From: Sediminibacillus dalangtanensis
GTDB taxonomy: Bacteria; Bacillota; Bacilli; Bacillales; Amphibacillaceae
DNA: 64,000 nt
Reading direction: 5' to 3'
Assembly (NCBI RefSeq): GCF_017792025.1
Contig: NZ_CP046956.1
Coordinates: 2,790,001 to 2,854,000 of the forward strand
Shown here one piece after another: positions 26,943 through 36,305 of this stretch (position 1 is its first letter; every line of letters begins with the position of its first letter). The position numbers were made by a program, and so were the translations under genes. The notes under the pieces are model-generated. The model saw only the letters and a list, made by a program, of their open reading frames with translations. It ran no database searches and was not told where the DNA came from.

Positions 26943-27378
26943 TCATCCAAACGATGAAGAACGGTTCCGGGCTAAAATGCTAGCGAATCTATCTTCATCA
27001 TGCTTATGAAGTGCGGTTCCACGCCGATATACTAGCGAAACCTTCTTCATCACCTCTATGAAGTGCTAATCAACGCCGAATTGCTAGCAAAATCACCTTC
27101 ATCAACCCTATGAAGTGCGAATCAACACTAAAATACTAGCGAAATCATCTTCATCACCCTTATGAAGTGCGGTTCTACACCGAAATGCTTGCAAAACCAT
27201 CTTCATCAACCCTATGAAGTGCGGTTCTACGCCGAATTGCTAGCAAAATCATCTTCATCAACCCTATGAAGTACGGTTTCAAGCCAAAATGCTAGTAAAA
27301 CAATCTTCATCACGACAATGAAGAGCGAATAAACACCAAAATACTAGTAAAAAGATCTTCATCCACCTGCTCAACTTC
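26943..27378. repeat. 52-bp direct tandem repeat array, about eight copies
   Basis: About eight contiguous imperfect copies of a 52-bp unit. A typical unit begins ATCTTCATCAACCCTATGAA, continues GTGCGGTTCTACGCCGAAAT and ends GCTAGCAAAATC. Starts are near 26939, 26991, 27043, 27095, 27147, 27199, 27251 and 27303, with a partial copy at 27355. Each unit has a small hairpin, CTTCAT-N7-ATGAAG. All parts of the unit are conserved, so this is not repeat-plus-unique-spacer as in CRISPR. No reading frame runs through it. The rest of the gap up to 27666 holds the promoter region of the peptide transporter operon. Confidence 0.85.
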
Positions 27379-27666
27379 TCTCCCCTTCACAATTGCTCGG
27401 TTTGTCCAAAAAACCATCGACAGTCTACCTTCTCAGCTCTTATCCTTTCATCTCCTATCCTCCCATATACCTCCCTACCTCCCAATCGCCCTTTCTTTTC
27501 CACTCTGTCACAGATTTTTTATGAGAAAAATGAGAAAAACTCCACAGGCCCGTCATAGTATGTATAATAAGTAGATAATTCAGAAAAGTCCGATTTGTTA
27601 AACATCCATTATATTCTCGGATCTTCGAAGAAAACACACACTAACCAACCAGTAAGGAGGTCGAGC

Positions 27667-28668
27667 ATGAATTCCAAAACACCTATTTTGGAAGTCAATC
27701 AATTACATACCCACTTTTTCACCAAATCAGGCGTTGTTAAAGCTGTCGATGGCGTTTCATTCGCCATCAGTCCCGGTGAGACACTCGGGATTGTCGGAGA
27801 GTCCGGATCAGGGAAAAGTATCACCGCCATGTCGATCATGAATTTGATCCCTTCCCCTCCCGGAAAAATAGTCGATGGCGAAATTTTATTTAAAGGGGAA
27901 GATTTGCTAAGAAAATCCGAAAAGCAAATGCGGAAGATTCGGGGTAAAGAAATCTCGATGATATTCCAGGATCCGATGACTTCTCTCAATCCTGTATTCA
28001 CTGTAGAAAAACAGATGGTCGAAACGATTTTGGTCCATGAAAAAATGAACAAAAAACAGGCAAAAGAGCGGGCTGTCGAACTGCTTGATTTAGCCGGAAT
28101 CCCGGAAGCGCGGGGCCGCTTAAAAAACTATCCGCACGAATTTAGCGGCGGTATGCGGCAGCGGGTGATGATTGCCATGGCGCTGGCCTGCAACCCCGAG
28201 GTCTTGATTGCCGATGAGCCTACGACCGCCCTTGATGTTACCATCCAGGCGCAAATATTAGACTTGCTGGCCAGACTGCAAAAGGAAATGGGAATGGCCA
28301 TTATCATGATCACCCACGACCTTGGCGTTGTGGCAGAGGTTTGCGACCGAGTCATGGTCATGTACGCTGGAAAACCTGTCGAATACACAGACAAGGATAC
28401 CTTGTTTGAACAGGCAAAGCATCCCTATACGGTGGGATTGATGAATTCGATTCCCCGCATCGCATCCAAACAAGAAAAATTGGCTGCTATCGAAGGGCTT
28501 CCTCCTGATTTGCGGTCCCTTCCCGGAGGATGCAGCTTTGCGCCACGGTGCAGTCATGCAACGGAAAGCTGTTTAAGTCATGACCCAGCATGGACAGAAC
28601 AAGCTGCAAATCACCATGTCCGATGCCTGTTATATGAAGAAGATGCAGAAAAGGTGGTGTCGGAATGA
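27667..28668 (+). CDS. Oligopeptide/dipeptide ABC transporter ATPase, OppD/DppD-like
   Basis: Protein of 333 residues: Walker [10 protein letters not shown]-loop in [14 protein letters not shown], signature FSGGMRQR, Walker [13 protein letters not shown], switch [11 protein letters not shown], and the C-terminal oligopeptide domain with [14 protein letters not shown], whose cysteines can bind an iron-sulphur cluster in the family. The ATG at 27667 follows AAGGAGG. First gene of a five-gene operon; it overlaps the next ATPase gene by four bases (ATGA). Confidence 0.93.
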   Translation: MNSKTPILEVNQLHTHFFTKSGVVKAVDGVSFAISPGETLGIVGESGSGKSITAMSIMNLIPSPPGKIVDGEILFKGEDLLRKSEKQMRKIRGKEISMIFQDPMTSLNPVFTVEKQMVETILVHEKMNKKQAKERAVELLDLAGIPEARGRLKNYPHEFSGGMRQRVMIAMALACNPEVLIADEPTTALDVTIQAQILDLLARLQKEMGMAIIMITHDLGVVAEVCDRVMVMYAGKPVEYTDKDTLFEQAKHPYTVGLMNSIPRIASKQEKLAAIEGLPPDLRSLPGGCSFAPRCSHATESCLSHDPAWTEQAANHHVRCLLYEEDAEKVVSE

Positions 28669-29651
28669 GCCCTTTATTGGAAGTAAATAATTTGAAAAAG
28701 CACTTCCCGATAAAAGGAAGCAGCTTATTCGAAAAGGAAAAGAGAGCCGTCAAGGCCGTAGACGATGTTTCCTTTCATGTCAACAAAGGGGAGACACTGG
28801 GACTTGTGGGAGAAAGCGGATGTGGCAAATCGACCACCGGACGCGCGATTTTAAAACTTTTGGAACCGACTTCCGGGGAAATCCGCTTTAAAGGGGAAGA
28901 TATCACTGGCTACCGCGGCGAAAAACTTAGAAAGCTAAGGCGCGACATGCAATTAATTTTCCAGGATCCCTACGCATCTCTCAATCCAAGAAAAACAATC
29001 GAACAAATCATCACCGAACCGATGAAAATCTTCGGAATGCCGAAAGGAGATCGGAGGCAGAAACTTGATCGACTGCTCGAAGTCGTCGGGCTCAGTTCCT
29101 ATCATAAACAACGTTATCCCCATGAATTCAGCGGTGGTCAACGACAGCGCGTAGGGATTGCCCGTTCCCTGGCACTGGACCCCGAATTGGTGATTTGCGA
29201 TGAACCAGTTTCAGCTCTCGATGTATCCATTCAGGCTCAGGTGATCAACTTGATGGAAGAGCTGCAAGAGGAATTCCAATTGACCTACCTATTCATCGCC
29301 CACGACCTGAGTGTCGTGCATCATATCAGTGACCGTGTCGCGGTCATGTATCTGGGCCAAATCGTCGAAATCGGCGAAGTCGAGGAGCTTTATGCAAACC
29401 CGAAGCACCCGTACACCCAGGCATTGCTGTCGGCAATTCCGGAAGCAGACCCGAAAGTAACACGGGAACGAATCACCATTAAAGGGGACCTTCCGTCTCC
29501 TTCCAACCCGCCAGAGGGTTGCAAGTTCCACACCAGGTGTCCGTACGCAGAGGAAATCTGCCGTAAAGTCAACCCGGTGCTTAAACAAGTTTCTCCGGAA
29601 GGTCAGCAGGCTGCTTGTCATTTTGTGAAAGAAGTGGCGCTTGAGTACTGA
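28665..29651 (+). CDS. Oligopeptide/dipeptide ABC transporter ATPase, OppF/DppF-like
   Basis: Protein of 328 residues, partner of the preceding ATPase in the heterodimeric engine. Walker [10 protein letters not shown]-loop [14 protein letters not shown], signature FSGGQRQR, Walker [13 protein letters not shown], switch [11 protein letters not shown], and C-terminal [14 protein letters not shown]. The TGA/ATG overlap with the OppD-like gene implies coupled translation. It is followed after 43 bases by the binding protein gene. Confidence 0.93.
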   Translation: MSPLLEVNNLKKHFPIKGSSLFEKEKRAVKAVDDVSFHVNKGETLGLVGESGCGKSTTGRAILKLLEPTSGEIRFKGEDITGYRGEKLRKLRRDMQLIFQDPYASLNPRKTIEQIITEPMKIFGMPKGDRRQKLDRLLEVVGLSSYHKQRYPHEFSGGQRQRVGIARSLALDPELVICDEPVSALDVSIQAQVINLMEELQEEFQLTYLFIAHDLSVVHHISDRVAVMYLGQIVEIGEVEELYANPKHPYTQALLSAIPEADPKVTRERITIKGDLPSPSNPPEGCKFHTRCPYAEEICRKVNPVLKQVSPEGQQAACHFVKEVALEY

Positions 29652-29694
29652 CTCCTGCGTCAATTCTATATAAAAATTTTTAAGGGGGATAAAA

Positions 29695-31335
29695 ATGAAC
29701 AAGAAAGTACTATGGACTTTTTTTGGCATGTTGTTATTCGTTGTATTGATTGCCAGTGGCTGCAGCAGTGACGAAGCCGGATCGGAGGATACCGGGGACG
29801 ACACAGCCGAAGCCAGTGACGACACAGAAAGTGGTGACGATGGCGAAAAAACACTCGTTTTCGGACGCGGCGCAGACTCTGTTCAGCTGGACCCTTCGAA
29901 AATTACCGACGGTGAATCCATCTATGTCACCAACCAGTTGTATGATACGCTGGTCCGTTACAAAGAGGACAGCACCGAGGTAAGGCCTTCTCTGGCTACA
30001 GATTGGGAAACAAGCGAGGATGGATTGGTATGGACATTCCAGCTGCGCGATGATGTGACATTTCATGATGGCAGCGATTTTACTGCCGAAGATGTAGTAT
30101 TCAACTTTGAGCGCTGGGCTACTTCTGCCGACTTCATTTACTATGGCTACATGTTCGGTGCGACGGAAGATAATTTGAAAGGCATCATTGAAAAGGTCGA
30201 AGCCACCGGCGACTACGAAGTACAATTCACCTTATCCGAACCGAATGCCCCATTCCTTTACACCCTTGCCATGCCGCCATTTGGTATCGCAAGTCCGGAA
30301 GCGGTCGAGGAATATGGAGAAGACTACTTCAAAAATCCGGTCGGGACTGGTCCGTTTGTATTTGAAGAATGGGTGAAGGACGACAGTATTACGGTCGTGA
30401 AAAACGATGATTATTTCGATGAGCCGGCAAAGGTCGACAAAGTCATTTTCCGGACAATTCCAGATAACGGTGCCCGTTTCATGGAGCTGCAATCCGGATC
30501 CATCGATGTCATGAACGGACTGAATCCACAGGATATTGAACAAGCGGAGTCCGATGAGAATCTGCAAATCATCCGCAGACCGTCGATGAACGTAAGTTAT
30601 ATGGCAATGAACACGGACCAAGACGGCCCGATGGGAATCAAAGAAGTTCGTCAGGCCATCAACCTGGCAATCGATAAGGAAAAATTGCTGACCTTGTTCG
30701 AAGGAGTGGGAAAAGCTGCCAAAAATCCGATGCCGCCTTCCCTTTGGGGGTACAATGACGAAATTGAAGACTATGGTTACGATATTGAAGAAGCAAAAAA
30801 ACTGTTAGCTGAAGCAGGCTATGCTGATGGATTCAAAGTAAAGCTTTATTCCATGGCCAATCCACGTCCTTACTTGCCGCAGCCGAAAGTTACAGCACAG
30901 GCAATCCAGGAAATGCTTGCAGAAGTTAATATAGAAGTGGAAATCGTGGAGAACGACTGGGATACCCATCTCGCTGCCACGGAAAACGGCGAGCACGATA
31001 TGGCCTTCCTTGGCTGGACCGGGGACAACGGGGACCCTGACAACTTCCTGTACGTATTGCTTGATAAAGACAATGCCAAAATGGGCTCTGCAGGAAACGT
31101 TGCTTTTTACAAGAGCGATGAAGTGCACGACTTGTTAAAAGCAGCACAGACAGAAATGGATCAGGAAAAACGTTCGGAGCTGTATATGGAAGCACAGGAA
31201 ATCATCCACGAAGATGCGCCATGGTTCCCGATCGCCCATACGACACCACCCCTTGCAGCCAGCAAGGATGTAGTCGATTATCTTCCGCACCCGACTGGAA
31301 GCGAACCGTTCAACTTCCTGGATATCAGTCGCTAA
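29695..31335 (+). CDS. Peptide ABC transporter substrate-binding lipoprotein, DppE/OppA-like
   Basis: Protein of 546 residues of solute-binding family 5. A signal peptide ends at lipobox IASGC (Cys about 22), followed by a very acidic linker rich in Asp, Glu and Ser (about 25-50), as often seen in salt-tolerant Bacillaceae. Fold signatures: YDTLVRYKEDSTEVRPSLAT, WTFQLRDDVTFHDGSDFTAED, GTGPFVFEEWVKDD and VRQAINLAIDKE. It delivers peptides (di- or oligo-) to the permease. The RBS AAGGGGG sits well before the ATG. A stem-loop follows the gene. Confidence 0.93.
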   Translation: MNKKVLWTFFGMLLFVVLIASGCSSDEAGSEDTGDDTAEASDDTESGDDGEKTLVFGRGADSVQLDPSKITDGESIYVTNQLYDTLVRYKEDSTEVRPSLATDWETSEDGLVWTFQLRDDVTFHDGSDFTAEDVVFNFERWATSADFIYYGYMFGATEDNLKGIIEKVEATGDYEVQFTLSEPNAPFLYTLAMPPFGIASPEAVEEYGEDYFKNPVGTGPFVFEEWVKDDSITVVKNDDYFDEPAKVDKVIFRTIPDNGARFMELQSGSIDVMNGLNPQDIEQAESDENLQIIRRPSMNVSYMAMNTDQDGPMGIKEVRQAINLAIDKEKLLTLFEGVGKAAKNPMPPSLWGYNDEIEDYGYDIEEAKKLLAEAGYADGFKVKLYSMANPRPYLPQPKVTAQAIQEMLAEVNIEVEIVENDWDTHLAATENGEHDMAFLGWTGDNGDPDNFLYVLLDKDNAKMGSAGNVAFYKSDEVHDLLKAAQTEMDQEKRSELYMEAQEIIHEDAPWFPIAHTTPPLAASKDVVDYLPHPTGSEPFNFLDISR

Positions 31336-31360
31336 TCCGTCTTATATGAATCCTGTCCAG

Positions 31361-31390
31361 AAGTTACTTTGGCTGCAGCCAAGGTAACTT
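31361..31390 (+). other. Stem-loop between binding protein and permease genes
   Basis: AAGTTACTTTGGCTG and CAGCCAAGGTAACTT form an almost perfect 15-bp hairpin with no strong T-run. Such intercistronic hairpins often protect the highly expressed binding-protein message and reduce read-through. Confidence 0.6.
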
Positions 31391-31429
31391 CTCTCATCTT
31401 CACCCTTATTATGGAAAGGAGGAAAAGTG

Positions 31430-32434
31430 ATGCTCAAATATATTTTGCGAAGACTGGTCATGCTGATTCCTGTCCTTCTCGGGGTTTCGATCCTGACCTT
31501 CTCGTTGATTCATTTGATACCAGGCGATCCGGCAAGGAGCATGCTTGGTGAGAAATCGACGGAATCCCAGCTGGAACAGCTCAGGGAGGAACTAGGATTG
31601 AATGATCCTTATGTCGTCCAATATGGCCGTTTTGTAGGAAAAATCCTTCAAGGGGATTTAGGGGAATCGGTAAAGTCCCAAGAAGAAATAAGCGTTGAAA
31701 TTGCGAGCAGACTTCCTGCTACTGTGGAATTAACGGTTTTTGCCATGATATTGGCCATGGTTGTCGGGATATTGGCAGGGGTAATCGCTGCAGTCAAACA
31801 GTACTCCTGGTTCGACAATCTTAGTATGAGCGGAGCATTGTTCGGTGTGTCCCTGCCGATTTTCTGGCTTGGTTTGATGATGATTTGGCTGTTTTCCGTC
31901 AAACTGAATATATTGCCTGCCTCTGGTAGAATTTCGAACGACATTGAACTTCATACCATCACCAATTTTTATTTGCTGGATAGCTTGATTACCGGCAATT
32001 GGGCAGCATTTAAAGATGTGTTTTCCCATTTGCTGATGCCCGGGATCGCACTCGGAACCATACCGATGGCAATCATTGCGAGGATGACACGGTCCAGCAT
32101 GCTCGAAGTAATGAAACAGGATTACATACGAACGGCAAGCGCCAAGGGCCTCGCCCGCCATCTGATCGTTTTCCAGCATGCTCTAAAAAATGCGTTTCTC
32201 CCGGTATTGACCGTCATCGGCCTGCAATTCGGCCTCCTGCTTGGCGGAGCAGTACTGACAGAAACCATCTTTTCCTGGCCAGGGATCGGCCGTTATGTCT
32301 ACCTGGCAGTCATGGGAAGGGACTACCCGGTTGTCCAAAGTTCCATTCTCATTATCGCTGTTATTTTTGTTCTGGTTAATCTGATCACCGATGTATTGTA
32401 CAAATATTTTGATCCGAGGATCAGCTACGATTAA
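31430..32434 (+). CDS. Peptide ABC transporter permease, DppB/OppB-like
   Basis: Protein of 334 residues with six transmembrane helices, beginning with LKYILRRLVMLIPVLLGVSI, and an EAA loop in DYIRTASAKGLARHLIVFQH. The family motif LIHLIPGDPARSMLGEKST follows the first helix. The start ATG at 31430 follows AAAGGAGG; a GTG one codon earlier is less well spaced. It pairs with the DppC-like permease encoded next. Confidence 0.93.
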   Translation: MLKYILRRLVMLIPVLLGVSILTFSLIHLIPGDPARSMLGEKSTESQLEQLREELGLNDPYVVQYGRFVGKILQGDLGESVKSQEEISVEIASRLPATVELTVFAMILAMVVGILAGVIAAVKQYSWFDNLSMSGALFGVSLPIFWLGLMMIWLFSVKLNILPASGRISNDIELHTITNFYLLDSLITGNWAAFKDVFSHLLMPGIALGTIPMAIIARMTRSSMLEVMKQDYIRTASAKGLARHLIVFQHALKNAFLPVLTVIGLQFGLLLGGAVLTETIFSWPGIGRYVYLAVMGRDYPVVQSSILIIAVIFVLVNLITDVLYKYFDPRISYD

Positions 32435-32454
32435 GAAAGGATGTGAATGTTAAG

Positions 32455-33369
32455 ATGGCAGCAATACCACAAACTTCTCCGACACCACCGGAAGTGCCAG
32501 AGCCGAAAACAACGGCGACACCCAAGTCCTCCAGTCTGTGGCTCGATGCTTTTAGCAGATTGATAAGAAGCAAGACTTCCTTTATCGGCCTGCTTATCAT
32601 TTTGCTTTTGCTCGTCGTGGCAGCAATGGCACCCGTCGTGGCTACCCACGACCCGACAGATCAGCAATTGCTTGACCGCTACCTCGCTCCTTCTGGCGAT
32701 CACTGGCTCGGTACAGATGAGTTGGGGAGAGATATTTACAGCCGGATTGTATATGGCACGCGGATTTCCATTCAAATCGGGTTGATTGCCGTCGGGATAT
32801 CTGCAGTAATCGGGATTTTGCTCGGCGGCATCGCCGGATATTTCGGCCGCTGGGTCGACCAGGTCATCATGCGCGTGATCGACATCCTGATGGCGTTTCC
32901 GAGCATCCTGCTGGCCATCGCATTAGTCGCCGTGCTAGGGGCCAGCTTAACAAATGCGATGATTGCCATCGGCATCGTCGGCGTCCCACAGTTCGCACGA
33001 ATCGTCCGTTCCACCGTTTTATCCGTGAAAGAAACGGAATACATTGAAGCAGCGAGAGCGATCGGAGCTAAAAACAACCGGATTCTGTTCCAGCATGTTT
33101 TGCCGAATTGTCTCGCACCAATCATCGTCCAGGCCACGCTCAGCATTGGGACAGCCATTCTTGATGCTGCCGGTCTTAGTTTTCTTGGCCTGGGGGCGCA
33201 ACCTCCTTCACCGGAATGGGGCGCAATGCTCAGTGATGGGAGAGCTGCATTACAGACTGCCCCTTGGGTGGTCGCCTTCCCTGGATTGGCCATTTTCCTG
33301 GTCGTTTTAGGATTCAACTTATTCGGCGACGGTTTGCGTGACGCATTGGATCCACGACTTAAGCAATAA
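32455..33369 (+). CDS. Peptide ABC transporter permease, DppC/OppC-like
   Basis: Protein of 304 residues. After a proline/threonine-rich cytoplasmic N terminus (about 1-35) it has six transmembrane helices, the family's LGTDELGRDIYSRIVYGTRI motif, and the EAA loop EYIEAARAIGAKNNRILFQH. Two starts are possible, GTG 32443 or ATG 32455; the ATG is better spaced behind AAAGGA. Last gene of the peptide transporter operon, followed by a clear terminator. Confidence 0.93.
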   Translation: MAAIPQTSPTPPEVPEPKTTATPKSSSLWLDAFSRLIRSKTSFIGLLIILLLLVVAAMAPVVATHDPTDQQLLDRYLAPSGDHWLGTDELGRDIYSRIVYGTRISIQIGLIAVGISAVIGILLGGIAGYFGRWVDQVIMRVIDILMAFPSILLAIALVAVLGASLTNAMIAIGIVGVPQFARIVRSTVLSVKETEYIEAARAIGAKNNRILFQHVLPNCLAPIIVQATLSIGTAILDAAGLSFLGLGAQPPSPEWGAMLSDGRAALQTAPWVVAFPGLAIFLVVLGFNLFGDGLRDALDPRLKQ

Positions 33370-33437
33370 GCGTTCTAAGACAAGTATCTTGGATGGCTAA
33401 ATTGGATGTCCATCGAGTCTGGAAATCGTGTAAACTA

Positions 33438-33470
33438 AAGGTAAAGCCGGGACTGGCTTTACCTTGTTTT
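33438..33470 (+). terminator. Terminator of the peptide transporter operon
   Basis: AAGGTAAAGCC (33438-33448) and GGCTTTACCTT (33455-33465) followed by GTTTT. It lies only about 23 bases before the next start codon, so some read-through into the DUF6305-like gene is possible. Confidence 0.75.
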
Positions 33471-33492
33471 GTTGGAAACTGGAGGTACAGAC

Positions 33493-34086
33493 ATGAAAAA
33501 ATCAAGCGCTGTCATCGGTTGTTTCGTCGTCGGTTTCCTGCTGGCTGCCTCTCCCTTCGGTGGCCAGGATGCAACGAACGCTATCAACTCGTATCCGAAT
33601 TTACCAGCACCGATCGGCGAAGAAAGCGTTTTGCTCACTTCCGCCGGGCAAGCGCCAGAAAATTTGTTGTTGGCCAAAATCGCGGAGGATTTACATCTTG
33701 AAGGAGACTACCGGCCACGTGCTTTGGCATCGGACCTTTACGATTATCGTACGCTCGTCATCATCGTCGGCAGTAGTCCATATGGGCTGCAATACCGAAA
33801 CAGGACATTTACAGAGGAAATGGAAAGGACCAAGCAATTGCTTAATGAAGCGGAATTAAGGGGATTACCGGTCATCATTCTGCATGTGGCCGAAACCAAA
33901 CGACAGGATAAACAGACCGTAGAGTTGATAAAAGCAACTGCTCCGCATGCTGACTATTTTCTAGGTTTGAAATCAATCAGCAGCTCATCAGAAATCATCG
34001 AGTTGATGGATGCCGCCAATGTTCCTGTTACCCTTGTAAAGGATTTAGAAGACCTGCACACACCTTTGAATTCGGCATTTCGCTAA
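33493..34086 (+). CDS. Secreted DUF6305-like protein
   Basis: Protein of 197 residues with an N-terminal signal peptide (KKSSAVIGCFVVGFLLAASP). The mature part looks like a small Rossmann-like domain: PIGEESVLLTSAGQAPENLL, DYRTLVIIVGSSPYGLQ, LPVIILHVAETKRQDKQTVE and a last strand VPVTLVKDLEDL. I associate this with DUF6305, a family without known function. The start ATG at 33493 follows GGAGG. The histidine kinase begins 20 bases after its stop, so it may be the extracytoplasmic sensing or accessory component of the two-component system. This is inference from gene order. Confidence 0.65.
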   Translation: MKKSSAVIGCFVVGFLLAASPFGGQDATNAINSYPNLPAPIGEESVLLTSAGQAPENLLLAKIAEDLHLEGDYRPRALASDLYDYRTLVIIVGSSPYGLQYRNRTFTEEMERTKQLLNEAELRGLPVIILHVAETKRQDKQTVELIKATAPHADYFLGLKSISSSSEIIELMDAANVPVTLVKDLEDLHTPLNSAFR

Positions 34087-34105
34087 CGGAGAGGAAAGGG
34101 GAAAT

Positions 34106-35494
34106 ATGGCAGAATACAAGAATAATACCATTCCTGGGCTGATTGGAATTTTTTTATTAACCTATGGGTTGTTTTTCCCTAGTTTGTCGGCTGAATGGGT
34201 TTCCTTCATCATCGACAGGCTGCAGGAAAGCATGAACATCATGGATAGCGGGCAACTGCTGATAGCCTCGTTCGCCTACATATCCAGAAATGGTTTTCTT
34301 TATTTTTTGATTTACTTCAGCACCTTGCTGATTGTCAGTGCCTTAGCCAAGAATACAAACAGTACTGCTTTTTCGTTGTGTTATATTGCTGCCACCATAA
34401 CAGCTGTCTTCTTTATCAATCAGTTTCATGGAGAATCGTCCTCCTACGCACCGCATTTTTTATCATTGGGTCTTCTCTTGGCTTTAAACACCTATATTAC
34501 CGGACAAAGATATTATTATTTAACGTTTGCCGTCATTTTATTTTTTTTGATCACCGCAATGCAATGTTTAAACCTGATTCCTGTGCTTTCCAAATGGAGC
34601 TTCGGGGCAGATGATTTGGCGGTCAGTTTGAAAACCGCCGATAGTTTTATCACCGAGGATCAATTATTTACAGCGCTTTATTTTGTTCTGTTCGCCATCT
34701 TTTTTCTCATTGCCGTTATCTTCGCGCTGCTGGTCCATTTATTCAACATGCAGATCACCACCCTGAAAAGGTTCCAAGTACAAGAAAAAGAACTCAAGGA
34801 AACCCGTTTCGCCCTAACAGAATCAAAGGTGTACGAGGAAATCCATTCACTTGTCCATGACTTAAAAACTCCATTGGTATCCGTACGGGGATTAATTTCC
34901 CTAATCGAAATGAAATATGAAAAATCGGAAGATAAAAAGCTAAAGGATTATTTAACACGGGTCGATCATTCGATTGAAAAGATGAATGAAATGATTTCGG
35001 AAATTCTCTATGAGAATACAAAAAAAGAGATCCATATAGATGAATTTCTTCGTTATGTAATCAGTCATTTAGCGCTGGACGATCAAAAAATCCGTCTCGA
35101 AATGGAAGTGCAGGAAAACCTGCCCTGTATCCATGTCAATAAAATCCGTTTTGCCAGGGCTATTGCCAATCTACTGGAAAATGCAATCATTTCTTTTGAA
35201 GGAAAAGCAGGATTTATCCAAATCGATGTCAAACAAGTGAATGATACAATTCGTTTTCAAATCAGAGACAATGGCCCAGGGATCAAGGAGGAGCTTATGC
35301 AGGAAATATGGAAGGAAGGCTTTAGCACGAAAGACTCGTCAGGAATCGGCTTATCCTTTGTGAAGCGGGTGGTCGAAAATCACCACGGCTCCATTTTCGT
35401 TTCAAGTACCCCCGGCAGTCATACACAAATGGATATTTACCTGCCGGTGTCTTCCGGGCAAGGAGGGGCCCATGATGATATTGATTATCGATGA
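34106..35494 (+). CDS. Membrane sensor histidine kinase
   Basis: Protein of 462 residues. The N-terminal half (1-215) has about six hydrophobic helices and no obvious periplasmic domain. A short coiled linker (215-240) leads to the dimerisation/phosphoacceptor helix with His251 in SLVHDLKTPLVSVRGLISLI. The ATPase domain has N box NLLENAIISF, G1 DNGPGI, F box GFSTKDSSG and G2 GIGLSFVKRVV. It phosphorylates the response regulator encoded by the overlapping next gene (23 bases). The signal is unknown; the upstream secreted protein and peptide transporter are the nearest hints. Confidence 0.88.
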   Translation: MAEYKNNTIPGLIGIFLLTYGLFFPSLSAEWVSFIIDRLQESMNIMDSGQLLIASFAYISRNGFLYFLIYFSTLLIVSALAKNTNSTAFSLCYIAATITAVFFINQFHGESSSYAPHFLSLGLLLALNTYITGQRYYYLTFAVILFFLITAMQCLNLIPVLSKWSFGADDLAVSLKTADSFITEDQLFTALYFVLFAIFFLIAVIFALLVHLFNMQITTLKRFQVQEKELKETRFALTESKVYEEIHSLVHDLKTPLVSVRGLISLIEMKYEKSEDKKLKDYLTRVDHSIEKMNEMISEILYENTKKEIHIDEFLRYVISHLALDDQKIRLEMEVQENLPCIHVNKIRFARAIANLLENAIISFEGKAGFIQIDVKQVNDTIRFQIRDNGPGIKEELMQEIWKEGFSTKDSSGIGLSFVKRVVENHHGSIFVSSTPGSHTQMDIYLPVSSGQGGAHDDIDYR

Positions 35495-36077
35495 TAACGA
35501 AGATATTCGTTTTACCATCAAAGAAATTTGTTCCTTTGGCGAATGGGAGACATGTGAGGCTTCTACCGGAAAATCCGGCGTGGAGCTTTTTCAAAAAATG
35601 GAACCCTCCCTTGTGCTGATCGATTACCATATGCCGGATTGGGACGGATTGAAAACAACAAAAGCCATCCGTGAATTGGATGATTCCGTTCCGATCATCA
35701 TCTTGACGGTCGATGAGCGCCATGAAATTGCCGACCAATTTCTCCAGGCAGGCGCCACGGATTTTGCTTTGAAGCCGATAAAAGCCCCTGACTTACTATC
35801 GCGCATTCGACTCAACTTGAAGATTGGCAAGTTGACGGCGGGACAAAAAAATGTTTTTGTAGAAAAAGGCATCAAAGCCGAAACATTGCGGACAATCAAG
35901 CATTTTCTTTACCAGCAGGAACGGCCGTTGACGATTTCAGAAATACAAGCCAGTTTGCCGGTTGCCTATCAAACGGTCCACCGTTATTTGAATTATCTGG
36001 CCGAGCGTGGGGAAATTACAGTCTTATCCGAATATGGCAGCAAGGGAAGGCCAAAAAACAAATACAAAATAACGTAA
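35472..36077 (+). CDS. Response regulator with C-terminal winged-helix domain
   Basis: Protein of 201 residues. The receiver domain (1-118) has the acidic pair in LIIDDNED, phospho-acceptor Asp51 in LVLIDYHMPDWDG, Thr79 and Lys101 in FALKPIKA. The C-terminal part (about 130-200) reads ERPLTISEIQASLPVAYQTV and HRYLNYLAERGEI, a winged-helix DNA-binding domain reminiscent of CitT/DcuR-type regulators. It overlaps the kinase gene. Two ATG codons in tandem follow AGGAGGGG; the second is better spaced. Target promoter not identified. Confidence 0.85.
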   Translation: MMILIIDDNEDIRFTIKEICSFGEWETCEASTGKSGVELFQKMEPSLVLIDYHMPDWDGLKTTKAIRELDDSVPIIILTVDERHEIADQFLQAGATDFALKPIKAPDLLSRIRLNLKIGKLTAGQKNVFVEKGIKAETLRTIKHFLYQQERPLTISEIQASLPVAYQTVHRYLNYLAERGEITVLSEYGSKGRPKNKYKIT

Positions 36078-36219
36078 ACAGCCGTCTTGTTAAGTTTATT
36101 TATCAGAAATCAGGGAACGATGGTTATAGACCAAAATTCTTACTGTGAACGGCGATGCATTCGGTTTTTTCAACCGGCAAAAAAGGTCGAACACTTCTTA
36201 CATATGCAAAGTGTTTTTT

Positions 36220-36251
36220 GTTTGACCTTTATTGACCTATTAGAGTAAGAT
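36220..36251 (+). promoter_or_regulatory. clpP promoter with CtsR operator
   Basis: TTTGACC-TTT-ATTGACC (36221-36237) reads on the other strand as GGTCAAT-AAA-GGTCAAA, matching the CtsR direct-repeat box. The left TTGACC (36222) also serves as -35, 18 bases before TAAGAT (36246-36251). CtsR would block the promoter until heat or protein stress. Confidence 0.8.
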
Positions 36252-36305
36252 GAAATTAGTCATTCATCATAAGGATGAAAGAACTAAAAAAGGAGGAACT
36301 ATCCA

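Noticed and set aside
26943..27378. CRISPR array
   Set aside because: The supposed spacers are as similar to each other as the repeats are, the full 52-bp unit is conserved, and no cas genes are present. It is a tandem repeat.
26671..27378. Integration site of a mobile island at tRNA-Arg
   Set aside because: No integrase gene and no repeated 3' end of the tRNA is visible downstream; the following DNA is a tandem repeat and then a core-type transporter operon.
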